Positions 8,369 to 17,317 of a stretch of DNA of 64,000 nucleotides are shown here, piece by piece (position 1 is the first letter of the stretch; every line of letters begins with the position of its first letter). Under the pieces are notes generated by a model, which had not been told where the DNA came from, did not search any database, and saw only the letters and a program-made list of their open reading frames with translations. This stretch comes from DATBSK01 sp964532485 (GTDB lineage: Bacteria; Actinomycetota; Acidimicrobiia; IMCC26256; PALSA-555): the NCBI GenBank assembly GCA_964532485.1, contig CAZHKE010000007.1, forward strand, positions 25,943 to 89,942. The letters are read 5' to 3'. The position numbers were made by a program, and so were the translations under genes.

Positions 8369-9748
8369 GTGCCGCTCGTGTTGGGTGTCGACTCGTCGTT
8401 CGACGCGACCACCGTCGAGCTTCGTGATGCCGACGACGGCCGCGTCTACGGCTCGGGCCGGGCCATGCACGGTGGCGACGCGGGTGGGCCGGGCGAGCAG
8501 GATCCGGCGGTCTGGTGGCAGGCCCTGGTCGAGGCGCGCCATGACGCGGGCGGTGCGCTCGGCGTCGCCGCGGTCGGCGCCGCCGCCCAGCAGCCCGGCC
8601 TGGTGGCCGTCGGCGGTGACGGCAAGCTCGTGCGCCCCGCGCTCGTCGGCTACGCCGGCGCGGCGGTCCGTGATGCGCGCCGGCTCGAGCAGGTCCTCGG
8701 GCCCGCGGAGTGGGTCGCGGCGTGCGGGTCGGTGCCGAGCTCGGCGCTCCCCATCGCCAAGCTCGCCTGGATGCAGCGCAAGGAGCCCGACGCGTTCGCC
8801 CGCATCGCGTGGATGCTCCAGCCCCACGACTGGTTGACGCTGCGCCTGAGCCGCCAGGTCGTGACCGACCGCGGCGGCGCATCGGGCACCGGCTACTGGT
8901 CGCCACGTGAGGAGCGGTGGCGGGCCGATCTCTTGCAGCTCGTCGCCGACGACCGCGACTGGGAGCAGTGCCTGCCGACGGTGCTCGCGCCGCACGAGCC
9001 GGCCGGTGATCGAGAAGGCGTGCTCATCGCGGCCGGGACCGGCGAGCGGATGGCGATCGCGCTCGGACTCGCGCTCGAGCCGGGCGACGTGGTCGTCGAC
9101 ACCGGAGGCGCGGTCTTCGCCGTGCGCGACCGACCGACCGAGGACCCGTCCGGGGTCGTCGCCGGGTACGCCGACGCCACCGGTCGGTTCCTGCCCTCGG
9201 TCGAGACGATCGACGCGGTCAAGGCGAGTGATCACCTTGCCACGCTGCTCGGGCTCGAGCGCAGTCGCTTCGACCAGCTCGTCTCGAGCGCACCGGCTGG
9301 GGCCCGCGGGCTCGTGTTCGTGCCGCCGCGCGCCGACGGCCGGCCGGGCGAGCTGCGCGGGATCCGCGGCGACACCGACGCCGAGGACGTCGCGCGGGCG
9401 ACGCTCGAGGGTGTGGTCTGCATGCTCCTCGCCGCGGTCGACGCGCTGCGCGACGTGGAAGTGCCCGTCGGAGGCCGGCTCTTCCTCGTCGGCCGAGGCG
9501 CGCGCATGCACGCGTTCGCGCAGGTGCTCGCCGACGTGGGGCAGCGCGTCGTGAGCGCCCCGAAGGGGGAGCGCGCCGCATCCGGTGCCTGCGTGCAGGC
9601 GGCGGCCGCGCTGCACGCGACCGCACCCGAGGAGATCGCACGCGCCTGGGGGATGCACGACGCGCGCACGGTCGAGCCCGATCCCCGGATCGACGGCGGT
9701 GAGATCCGCGCCGCCCACCGCGACGCAGTGCAGAGCGCGACGCTCTGA
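8369..9748 (+). CDS. FGGY-family carbohydrate kinase (xylulokinase-like)
   Basis: A 459-residue FGGY kinase. The N-terminal strand LVLGVDSSFDATTVELRD is the ATPase-fold phosphate-1 motif, WMLQPHDWLTLRL and TDRGGASGTGYW are substrate-lobe motifs, and the C-terminal lobe has GDVVVDTGGAVFAV and the glycine-rich GRLFLVGRGARM. Such enzymes phosphorylate pentuloses or polyols with ATP; by resemblance it is xylulokinase-like, without a firm substrate. GTG at 8369 after GAGGGGGAG. Its stop codon TGA (9746-9748) is the first three bases of a dispersed palindrome. Confidence 0.8.
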   Translation: MPLVLGVDSSFDATTVELRDADDGRVYGSGRAMHGGDAGGPGEQDPAVWWQALVEARHDAGGALGVAAVGAAAQQPGLVAVGGDGKLVRPALVGYAGAAVRDARRLEQVLGPAEWVAACGSVPSSALPIAKLAWMQRKEPDAFARIAWMLQPHDWLTLRLSRQVVTDRGGASGTGYWSPREERWRADLLQLVADDRDWEQCLPTVLAPHEPAGDREGVLIAAGTGERMAIALGLALEPGDVVVDTGGAVFAVRDRPTEDPSGVVAGYADATGRFLPSVETIDAVKASDHLATLLGLERSRFDQLVSSAPAGARGLVFVPPRADGRPGELRGIRGDTDAEDVARATLEGVVCMLLAAVDALRDVEVPVGGRLFLVGRGARMHAFAQVLADVGQRVVSAPKGERAASGACVQAAAALHATAPEEIARAWGMHDARTVEPDPRIDGGEIRAAHRDAVQSATL

Positions 9749-9790
9749 TGCGTATCTGGAGGCCGCTATGCGGCTTCCAGATACGCATCA
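9746..9790. repeat. Dispersed palindrome family A, solo copy 2
   Basis: Arms at 9746-9766 and 9770-9790, loop TAT at 9767-9769. One mismatch only (T at 9775 where the other copies have C). It lies exactly between convergent genes, and its two TGA ends are the stop codon of the FGGY kinase (plus, 9746-9748) and of the SRPBCC gene (minus, 9790-9788). The element thus forms the whole intergenic space and could act as a two-way terminator. Confidence 0.9.
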
Positions 9791-10300
9791 AGGAGAGGTG
9801 GCTTCGGCTTCGCGCTCGCGCCGGCGCGCGTGCCACTTCAGACCGCCCTTCATCGCCTCCAGCAGCTCGTCGTTGTCGCGCGAGAGCTTGCGGTGCACCC
9901 AGCGCTCGAGGCCGACTCGACGCATCCAGGGGTTCAACGCCTCGTACGACTCCCGGAAGCGGACGCGTGTCGTGCCGTCGCCGAGGTCCTCGAGGCGCGT
10001 GATGCCGGTGGCGCGGGACCACAGGGGCTTGCCGATCGCGTCGTAGCGCCACGACTCATGGGGCTTCACCTGCGTGAGCCACTCCCACGACTGCGCGACG
10101 CCACCCGAGCAGAGCAGCCGGGGGACCTTGAAGTGGCAGTGGCGGACGAGCCCCTCGCCGACCTCGTCGCCGGGATGCAGGATGTCGATGCGCGTCACCC
10201 CGTCGCGCGGCTGGGGCCGGTCCGGTCCCCGATACCAGAACAGCTCCCACACCTCTGCCGGCGAGGCCGGGACCACGTACGAGTGCTCGTGGACCTGCAT
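9788..10300 (-). CDS. SRPBCC (START/Bet v1-like) family protein
   Basis: A 170-residue protein with the start of an SRPBCC fold: YVVPASPAEVWELFW at the N-terminus, the central FKVPRLLCSGGVAQSWEWL and RFRESYEALNPW, and a long C-terminal helix. The fold binds hydrophobic ligands; no specific function can be given. ATG at 10300, one base after the stop of the upstream VOC gene (TGAGATG), so the two are co-transcribed. Its own stop codon lies inside a dispersed palindrome. Confidence 0.7.
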   Translation of the reverse strand: MQVHEHSYVVPASPAEVWELFWYRGPDRPQPRDGVTRIDILHPGDEVGEGLVRHCHFKVPRLLCSGGVAQSWEWLTQVKPHESWRYDAIGKPLWSRATGITRLEDLGDGTTRVRFRESYEALNPWMRRVGLERWVHRKLSRDNDELLEAMKGGLKWHARRREREAEATSP

Positions 10301-10301
10301 C

Positions 10302-10709
10302 TCAGGTCTCTTCCCCCTCCGTGCGTCCACCGTCGGCTCGCGTCCGGGGGGCGTCCCACTCGACGAGGCAGAACTCGTTGCCGCCCGGGTCGAGCATCAC
10401 CTGATAGCGCCCGTCGTCCTCCTCCACGACGTCACCGATGCAGGTCGCGCCGAGGGACTCGACCTGTCGGGTCACGCGCGCGAGGTCGCCGACGTTCACG
10501 TCGAGGTGCAGGCGGTTCTTGCCCGCCTTGGGCTCGGGCACCACCTGGAAGGCGAGGTGCGGACCGCCCTCGGGGACGGGCGCCAACGCGATCCAGTCGG
10601 GCGCGCGGCTGCGCACCGTCGTGCCGAGCACCTCCGACCAGAACGCGACCAGCGGCTCGGGGTCGTTGCAGTCGATCGCGACGACGTCGAGCCGCCCGAG
10701 CGCACCCAC
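10302..10709 (-). CDS. VOC/glyoxalase-like domain protein
   Basis: A 135-residue vicinal-oxygen-chelate fold protein of the glyoxalase-like type: DVVAIDCNDPEPLVAFWSEVLG at the start, NRLHLDVNV in the middle and VMLDPGGNEFCLVEW at the end. This subgroup is common in actinobacteria and mostly uncharacterised. The GTG at 10709 is preferred over the longer open frame, which runs into the intergenic region before the cystathionine beta-synthase gene. Paired with the SRPBCC gene. Confidence 0.75.
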   Translation of the reverse strand: MGALGRLDVVAIDCNDPEPLVAFWSEVLGTTVRSRAPDWIALAPVPEGGPHLAFQVVPEPKAGKNRLHLDVNVGDLARVTRQVESLGATCIGDVVEEDDGRYQVMLDPGGNEFCLVEWDAPRTRADGGRTEGEET

Positions 10710-10849
10710 GCGCGGTGACGCTAGTGCGCGCGCCCAGGGGGCGAATTGAGGCGCTCGCGGCGAGCACGGCAATCGGGAGGCGCGGCAAGGCGCGTTCGTC
10801 GCTGCGCACGGGCGCCGGTTCCCGCGACGCTGCTGAGTACCGTGGGGCC

Positions 10850-12265
10850 ATGGGAGAGGCCACACGACGCGAGCAGCAGATCGCGGGCTCGTTGCTCGAC
10901 CTCGTGGGCGACACTCCGCTCGTTCGCCTCGGCCGCGTCGGGGCCGGCCTCTCCTGCGACCTCGTGGCCAAGGTCGAGCTGTTCAACCCCGGCGGCAGCG
11001 TCAAGGACCGTCCGGCGGTCGCGATGATCGACGCGGCCGAGCGCCAGGGGCTGCTCCAGCCCGGTGGCACGATCGTCGAGCCGACGTCGGGCAACACCGG
11101 CGTGGGCCTCGCAATCGTCGCGGCGCAGCGCGGCTACCGGTGCGTGTTCGTCATGTCCGACAAGATGTCGGACGAGAAGGTCGCGCTGCTGCGGGCGTAC
11201 GGCGCCGAGGTCGTGGTCTGCCCGACGGCGGTGCCCCCCGAGCACCCCGACTCCTACTACTCGGTCGCCGACCGGCTCACGGACGAGACCCCGGGCGCGT
11301 ACCGACCGAACCAGTACTACAACCAGGCGAACCCGGCCGAGCACGAGCGGTCGACCGGACCCGAGATCTGGGAGCAGACCGACGGGCGCGTCACGCACTT
11401 CGTCGCCGGCATCGGCACCGGCGGCACGATCACCGGCGTCGGTCGATACCTGAAGTCGCAGAACCCGGACGTGCAGATCGTCGGCGCCGACCCGGAGGGC
11501 TCGGTCTACTCGGGCGGCACCGGCCGTCCGTACCTCGTCGAAGGCGTGGGCGAGGACTTCTGGCCGCCGACGTACGAGCCGTCGGTCGTCGATCGCACGA
11601 TCATGGTGAGCGACGCCGAGTCGTTCGCCGCGGCGCGCCGGGTGACGCACGAGGAAGGGCTCCTGATCGGCGGGTCGTGCGGCACCGCGGTGCACGCGGC
11701 ACTCGTCCTCGGCCGCGATCTCGGCCCCGAGCACCTCGTCGTCGTCCTGCTGCCCGACTCGGGGCGGGGCTACCTGTCGAAGATCTTCGACGACGAGTGG
11801 ATGACGCGCTTCGGCTTCCTGCGCGCCGACGGTCCGACCGTCGGCGACGTGCTCCACGCCAAGCACGACGCTGCGGCCGCCGACCGCTCCATCCCCGAGC
11901 TCGTGCTCGTCACGCCCGACGACCCGGTGCGCCGCGGCTTCTCGCTCATGCGGGACCTCGGAGTGTCCCAGGTGATCGTGAGCGTGGCGACCGAGCTCCC
12001 GCTCGCGGCGAAGGAGGTGAGCGGCACGCTCACCGAGCTCGCGCTCATGGACAAGGCGTTCCGCGAGCCGGCCGTGCTCGATCGACCGATCCGCGAGGTG
12101 ATGGAGCCGGCGATGCCGATGGTCGGGATCGGCGAGACCGTCACGACCGTCGTCGAGCTGCTCGACACCGCGTCGTCGGTGCTGGTCCTCGACGGCGGTC
12201 ACCCGATCGGCGTGCTCACCCGCCAGGACGTGCTGTCGTTCCTCGCCGCCCGGTCGCCCGGATGA
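10850..12265 (+). CDS. cbs: Cystathionine beta-synthase
   Basis: A 471-residue PLP enzyme with C-terminal CBS-domain pair. It condenses serine and homocysteine to cystathionine. PLP lysine Lys52 lies in GGSVKDRPA, the phosphate/substrate loop PTSGNTG is at about 84-90, and GIGTGGTITGVGRYLK is the second PLP-phosphate loop. The last 130 residues (VGDVLHAK, VREVMEPAMP-like, GVLTRQDVLSFL) form the two CBS repeats. There is no heme domain, as is usual in bacteria. It overlaps the next gene by four bases (ATGA); together they form a reverse transsulfuration operon. Confidence 0.9.
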   Translation: MGEATRREQQIAGSLLDLVGDTPLVRLGRVGAGLSCDLVAKVELFNPGGSVKDRPAVAMIDAAERQGLLQPGGTIVEPTSGNTGVGLAIVAAQRGYRCVFVMSDKMSDEKVALLRAYGAEVVVCPTAVPPEHPDSYYSVADRLTDETPGAYRPNQYYNQANPAEHERSTGPEIWEQTDGRVTHFVAGIGTGGTITGVGRYLKSQNPDVQIVGADPEGSVYSGGTGRPYLVEGVGEDFWPPTYEPSVVDRTIMVSDAESFAAARRVTHEEGLLIGGSCGTAVHAALVLGRDLGPEHLVVVLLPDSGRGYLSKIFDDEWMTRFGFLRADGPTVGDVLHAKHDAAAADRSIPELVLVTPDDPVRRGFSLMRDLGVSQVIVSVATELPLAAKEVSGTLTELALMDKAFREPAVLDRPIREVMEPAMPMVGIGETVTTVVELLDTASSVLVLDGGHPIGVLTRQDVLSFLAARSPG

Positions 12266-13485
12266 CGAGTCACGTCGACGACGCCGGCGACGGGCTTGGA
12301 CGGCCGTCGCCCGAGGAGGCGCCCTTCGGGGTGTCGACCAGGGGAGGCGGCTTCGAGACGCGGGCGATCCACGCCGGCCAGGAGCCCGACGAGGCGACCG
12401 GCGCGGTGGTCGCGCCCATCAGCCTGGCGACGACCTTCGCCCAGGACGCGGTCGGTGATCACCGAGGCTTCGAGTACGCCCGGACCGGCAACCCGACGCG
12501 CGCCGCGCTGGAGTCGTGCGTCGCCTCGCTCGAGGGGGGAGCCCACGGCCTCGCGTTCGCCAGCGGCATGGCTGCCGAAGACGCCGTCCTGCGCGCCCTC
12601 GTGCGGCCCGGCGACCACGTCGTGCTGCCGAGCGACGCGTACGGCGGCACGTACCGCCTGGTGGCACGCGTCCTCGCGGAGTCGGGCGTGGAGTGGACGG
12701 CCGTCGACCTGACGGACCTCCGTGCCGTCGGTGCCGCGTGTCGTGACGCCACGAAGGTCGTGTGGGTCGAGACGCCGACGAACCCGATGCTCACGATCGT
12801 CGACATCGAGACCGTGGCGACCGCCGCGCACGCGAACGGTGCGCGCGTCGTCGTCGACAACACGTTCGCGACGCCGTACCTCCAGCAGCCGATCTCGCTC
12901 GGTGCCGATGCCGTCGTGCACTCGAGCACGAAGTACCTCGGAGGGCACTCCGACGTCGTCGGCGGGATGGTCGTCACCGACGACGCCGAGCTCGCCGAGT
13001 CGATCGCGTTCCTCCAGAATGCAGTGGGAGCGGTGCCGTCGCCCTTCGACTGCTTCCTCGTGCTCCGCGGCGTGAAGACCCTCGGCGTGCGGATGGATCG
13101 TCACTGCACGAACGCCCGCGCCGTCGCCGACCTCCTCGGCGACCACCCGGCGGTCGCGCGCGTCCTGTGGCCGGGCCTGCCCGACCATCCCGGCCACGAC
13201 GTCGCGCGGCGCCAGATGCGCCACTTCGGCGGCATGGTCAGCTTCACCGCGGCCGGCGGCGAGCAGGCCGCGCTCGCGCTCGTCGCCGCCACGCAGCTCT
13301 TCACGCTCGCCGAGTCGCTCGGTGCGGTCGAGAGCCTGATCGAGCACCCGGCACGCATGACCCACGCGTCGGTGGCCGACTCGCCACTGGCGGTCGACCC
13401 CGCGCTCGTGCGACTCTCCGTCGGGATCGAGAGCCTCGACGACCTGCTCGCCGACCTCCGCCACGCGCTCGACGGTGTCGTCTGA
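12262..13485 (+). CDS. Cystathionine gamma-lyase/gamma-synthase family PLP enzyme
   Basis: A 407-residue Cys/Met-metabolism PLP enzyme. Signatures are FETRAIHAGQEPD at the start, YARTGNPTRAALE, VWVETPTNPML, and the PLP lysine Lys224 in SSTKYLGGHSD. The gene starts inside the cbs stop (ATGA at 12262). Beside a cystathionine beta-synthase the likely role is cystathionine gamma-lyase, giving cysteine from methionine sulfur; gamma-synthase activity cannot be excluded from sequence. Confidence 0.88.
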   Translation: MTSHVDDAGDGLGRPSPEEAPFGVSTRGGGFETRAIHAGQEPDEATGAVVAPISLATTFAQDAVGDHRGFEYARTGNPTRAALESCVASLEGGAHGLAFASGMAAEDAVLRALVRPGDHVVLPSDAYGGTYRLVARVLAESGVEWTAVDLTDLRAVGAACRDATKVVWVETPTNPMLTIVDIETVATAAHANGARVVVDNTFATPYLQQPISLGADAVVHSSTKYLGGHSDVVGGMVVTDDAELAESIAFLQNAVGAVPSPFDCFLVLRGVKTLGVRMDRHCTNARAVADLLGDHPAVARVLWPGLPDHPGHDVARRQMRHFGGMVSFTAAGGEQAALALVAATQLFTLAESLGAVESLIEHPARMTHASVADSPLAVDPALVRLSVGIESLDDLLADLRHALDGVV

Positions 13486-13503
13486 CTCCGACAGGATGTT
13501 GAC

Positions 13504-13902
13504 GTGGCGTACCTGAAGCCGGACTTCGTCACCAAGAGCATCGCGAACCCGCTGATGCGCTGGCTCGGTGTGAAGCCGACGCTCGCGGTTCGCGGCCGGA
13601 GCAGCGGCGAATGGCGGACCGTGCCGGTCAACGTGCTGGACGATGACGGTGCGCGGTACCTCGTCGCGGTGCGAGGCGAGACCGAGTGGGTGCGCAACCT
13701 CCGCGCCGCCGGCGGCGGTGAGATCCGCCGAAGGGGGAAGACCGAGCCGTTCCGCATCACCGAGGTCCCGGTCGCCGACCGCCCGCCTATCATCAGCGCG
13801 TACCGCGACCGCTGGGAGCGCGAGGTCAAGAAGATCTTCGAGCAGCTCCCCGATCCCGCCGATCACCCCGTGTTCAGGATCACGACAGCAGAAGGAGCGT
13901 GA
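13504..13902 (+). CDS. Deazaflavin (F420)-dependent nitroreductase-family protein
   Basis: A 132-residue split-barrel protein of the Ddn family, whose members use F420H2. It shows PLMRWLGVKPTLAVRGRSSG, then WRTVPVNVLDDDGARYLVAVRGETEWVRNL, and the basic patch GGGEIRRRGK; the middle segment is the family hallmark. Substrate unknown. GTG start at 13504. It is 18 bp downstream of the transsulfuration operon and adjoins the next small gene. Confidence 0.82.
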   Translation: MAYLKPDFVTKSIANPLMRWLGVKPTLAVRGRSSGEWRTVPVNVLDDDGARYLVAVRGETEWVRNLRAAGGGEIRRRGKTEPFRITEVPVADRPPIISAYRDRWEREVKKIFEQLPDPADHPVFRITTAEGA

Positions 13903-13903
13903 C

Positions 13904-14209
13904 GTGGCACAGCAGAAGTTCGTCCAGATCATCGAGATGAAGACGACGAAGATCGACGAGTTCCGAAAGCTCGGCGAGGAGTACGACGCCGGGACCAAGG
14001 GCAAGCGCACCAGCGGGCACAGACTCGTCTGCGAGGACCGCGACAACCCGGGCCGCTACTTCGTCGTCGTCGAGTTCGCGTCAGCCGAGGACGCACAGGA
14101 GAACGACGCGCTCCCCGAGACTCAGGCGTTCGCCCAGAACCTGATGAAGCTGCTCGACGGCCCACCGACCTTCCACAACCTGGACGTGGTCGAGGAGTAC
14201 TCGGGCTGA
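13904..14209 (+). CDS. Small alpha/beta barrel (antibiotic biosynthesis monooxygenase-like) protein
   Basis: A 101-residue protein starting VAQQKFVQIIEMKT, followed by a helix and YFVVVEFASAEDAQEND. The layout of strand, helix and a strand ending in EF with an 'ED/DAQ' helix is that of dimeric ferredoxin-like (ABM) folds, but I do not recognise a specific family. GTG at 13904 follows GAAGGAG at 13891-13897 with seven bases spacing and starts one base after the previous stop. Likely co-transcribed with the nitroreductase-like gene. Confidence 0.65.
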   Translation: MAQQKFVQIIEMKTTKIDEFRKLGEEYDAGTKGKRTSGHRLVCEDRDNPGRYFVVVEFASAEDAQENDALPETQAFAQNLMKLLDGPPTFHNLDVVEEYSG

Positions 14210-14270
14210 CCCCGCGAGCTGCATCCATCGGCCGTCCGGGTGACGGCGACGGGCGCAGCCCGACGGCTGG

Positions 14271-15019
14271 TCAGCGCTGGCCGGCGAGCCGACGCTGCTT
14301 GAACTGCGCCTTCACGTAGTCGCGGTTCATCAGCGCGATGAAGTCGATCGAGATCTCCTTCGGGCACGCGGCCTCGCACTCACCGTGGTTCGTGCACGAG
14401 CCGAACCAGCGCTCCATCTCGTCGACCATGTCCACCGTACGCCGCCACCGCTCGGGCTGGCCCTGTGGCAGCAGGTTGAGGTGCTGGATCTTCGCCGCGG
14501 TGAACAGCTGCGCCGCGCTGTTGGGGCACGCCGCGACGCACGCGCCGCAGCCGATGCAAGCAGCCGCGTCCATGGCTGCGTCCGACACCTCCTTGGGCAC
14601 CAGGATGAGGTTCGCGTCCTGGGCAGTGCCCGTCGGCGCGGTGATGTAGCCGCCGGCCTCGATGATGCGGTCGAACGCCGACCGGTCGACGCACAGGTCC
14701 TTGAGCACGGGGAAGGAGCGGGCGCGCCACGGCTCGACCTTGATGTGCGCGCCGTCGTCGAACTTGCGCAGGTGCAGCTGGCACGTCGCGGTCCCGACCT
14801 CGGGTCCGTGCGGCCGGCCGTTGATCATCATCGAGCACGAGCCGCAGATGCCCTCGCGGCAGTCGTGGTCGAACGCGACCGGCTCGCGTCCCTCGGCGAT
14901 GAGCCGCTCGTTGAGCACGTCGAACAGCTCGAGGAACGACATGTCGGGGCTGGCGTCGTCGACCTCGTGCGTCTCGAACGCGCCCTTCGCGTTCGGGCCG
15001 CTCTGGCGCCAGACCTCGA
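14271..15019 (-). CDS. sdhB: Succinate dehydrogenase iron-sulfur subunit (5' end in gap)
   Basis: C-terminal 249 residues of SdhB; the first few residues (before EVWRQSGPNAKG) lie in the assembly gap. Cys ligands of the 2Fe-2S cluster are seen in DCREGICGSC and the later TATC; CIGCGACVAACPN and CTNHGECEAACP supply the 4Fe-4S and 3Fe-4S centres. It passes electrons from SdhA to the membrane quinone site. Gene order on the minus strand is sdhC, sdhA, sdhB. Confidence 0.93.
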
Positions 15020-15119
15020 NNNNNNNNNNNNNNNNNNNNNNNNNNNNNNNNNNNNNNNNNNNNNNNNNNNNNNNNNNNNNNNNNNNNNNNNNNNNNNNNN
15101 NNNNNNNNNNNNNNNNNNN
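15020..15119. other. Assembly gap (100 N) between sdhA and sdhB
   Basis: A placeholder of exactly 100 N. It hides the last residues and stop of sdhA and the start of sdhB. The apparent in-frame joining of the two genes across it has no meaning. Confidence 0.98.
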
Positions 15120-17027
15120 GAGATGGACCTCGTCGAACTCGAGCTGCTCCTTGTGGAGCTTCGGGTTCGCGAGGTCGCCGGCGTACTCCCAGGCACCCAC
15201 GTACGCGAACTGCTCGTCGTCGCGCAGCGCCTCACCGTCTTCGGTCTGGTGCTCGACGCGGAAGTGGCCACCGCAGCTCTCCTCGCGGTGGAGCGCGTCG
15301 CGTACGAGCAGCTCGCCGAACTCCAGGAAGTCGGCGACGCGGCCCGCTTTCTCGAGCGACTGGTTCAGCGACGAGCCCTCGCCCAGGATGCGCACGTCCT
15401 TGTGGAACTCGTCGCGCAGCGCGGGGATCTCGGCGAGCGCCTTCTCGAGGCTCTCCTTGCTCCGGGCCATGCCGCAGTTGTCCCAGAGGATCTTCCCGAG
15501 CTCCCGGTGGAACCAGTCGACGGTGCGGCTGCCGTCGACCGACAGCAGCGCGCGCACCCGCTCGGTGACCTCGCGCTCGGCGTCGGTGAACGCCGGATCG
15601 TCGGTTGGCACCGGGTCGGATCCGAGCAGCGGCGCGAGGTACTGGTTGATCGTCGCCGGGAGCACGAAGTAGCCGTCGGCCAGACCCTGCATGAGTGCGC
15701 TCGCGCCCAGGCGGTTGGCGCCGTGGTCCGAGAAGTTCGCCTCGCCCAGCACGTAGAGGCCGGGCACGTTGCTCATCAAGTCGTAGTCGACCCAGAGACC
15801 GCCCATCGCGTAGTGGACGGCCGGGTAGATCCGCATCGGCGTCTCGTACGGGTCTTCGCCGGTGATGCGCTCGTACATCTGGAGCAGGTTCCCGTAGCGC
15901 TCCTCGATCGTGTCGTGACCGAGCTGCGCCAGCGCGTCCGCGAAGTCGAGGTAGACGCCGTTCTTGATGGGTCCGACGCCGCGCCCGGCGTCGACCTCGC
16001 GCTTCGCGGCACGCGAGGCCACGTCGCGGGGCACGAGGTTGCCGAACGCGGGGTAGCGACGCTCGAGGAAGTAGTCGCGCTCCTCTTCGCGGATCTGCGC
16101 GGCGGGACGCTCGTCGCCGAGCTCCTCGGGCACCCAGATCCGCCCGTCGTTGCGCAGCGACTCGCTCATCAGGGTGAGCTTCGACTGGAACTCGTCGCTC
16201 GCCGGGATGCACGTCGGGTGGATCTGGGTGTAGCAGGGGTTCGCGAACAGGGCGCCCTTGCGGTGCGCGCGCCACGCCGCGGTGGCGTTGGAGTTCTTGG
16301 CGTTCGTCGAGAGGTAGAAGACGTTGCCGTAGCCGCCGGTGGCGAGCACGACCGCGTGACCACTCAGCGAGCGCACGTCACCATTGACGAGGTCGCGCAC
16401 CACGATGCCGACGGCTCGTCCGTCCTTCATGACGAGCTCGAGCATCTCGTTGCGGGTGTGCAGCTCGACCATGCCCGCCGCCACCTGGCGGGCGAGCGCC
16501 TGGTACGCGCCGAGCAGCAGCTGCTGGCCCGTCTGACCCCGTGCGTAGAAGGTGCGCGACACCTGCGCGCCACCGAAGCTGCGGTTGTCGAGCAGCCCGC
16601 CGTATTCGCGGGCGAACGGCACGCCCTGCGCGACGCACTGGTCGATGATGTTCACGCTGATCTGTGCCAGCCGGTACACGTTGGCCTCGCGGGCGCGGTA
16701 GTCGCCGCCCTTCACGGTGTCGTAGAAGAGGCGGTACACGCTGTCGCCGTCGTTGCGGTAGTTCTTCGCCGCGTTGATGCCGCCCTGGGCGGCGATGCTG
16801 TGCGCGCGCCGCGGCGAGTCGTGGTACGTGACGAGCTGCACCCGGTAGCCGAGCTCACCCAGCGTCGCGGCCGCCGACGCGCCGGCGAGCCCGCTGCCGA
16901 CGACGATGATCGTGAACTTCCGCTTGTTCGCCGGGTTCACGAGCTTCACGTCGAACTTGTGCTGGTCCCACTTGTCGGCGATGGGCCCGTCCGGGACCTT
17001 GGCGTCGAGCGCGAGACGCTCGCTCAT
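15120..17027 (-). CDS. sdhA: Succinate dehydrogenase flavoprotein subunit (3' end in gap)
   Basis: 636 residues of SdhA; only the last few should be missing, since EFDEVHL at the gap edge is near the normal C-terminus. FAD-binding GSGLAGASAA lies near residues 43-52 and HSIAAQGGIN carries the FAD-linking His. The substrate-binding motif HPTCIP and the C-terminal LGASALMQGLADG are present. It oxidises succinate to fumarate at the inner face of the membrane. ATG at 17027. The start region is copied twice more downstream of sdhC (see the repeat at 17010). Confidence 0.93.
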
Positions 17028-17307
17028 CGTTCCCGCTCCTGGCGGCTCCGCCGCCGGCCCGCTCGGGGCCCGCTCGCTGCGAGCCGGGGTGCCCGGCCCG
17101 CGAGACGCTCGCTCATCGTTCCCGCTCCTGGCGGCTCCGCCGCCGGCCCGCTCNNNNNNNNNNNNNNNNNNNNNNNNNNNNNNNNNNNNNNNNNNNNNNN
17201 NNNNNNNNNNNNNNNNNNNNNNNNNNNNNNNNNNNNNNNNNNNNNNNNNNNNNCGCGAGACGCTCGCTCATCGTTCCCGCTCCTGGCGGCTCCGCCGCCG
17301 GCCCGCT
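17010..17307. repeat. Triplicated sdhA-start segment around an assembly gap
   Basis: A segment of about 54 bp that includes the sdhA start codon region, CGAGACGCTCGCTCATCGTT followed by CCCGCTCCTGGCGGCTCC, occurs at about 17010-17063, 17099-17153 and 17254-17307. Runs of N (17154-17253) separate the last two. This may be a real short tandem duplication between sdhC and sdhA or contig ends joined without collapsing overlap; the latter is more likely. Confidence 0.75.
17154..17253. other. Assembly gap (100 N) between sdhC and sdhA
   Basis: A 100-N placeholder flanked on both sides by the same 54-bp sequence, which suggests overlapping contig ends and no missing gene. Confidence 0.98.
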
Positions 17308-17317
17308 CGACGCTCGC

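Noticed and set aside
14271..17027. A fused SdhA-SdhB protein
   Set aside because: The apparent fusion runs through 100 N of arbitrary length; the genes are separate in the family.
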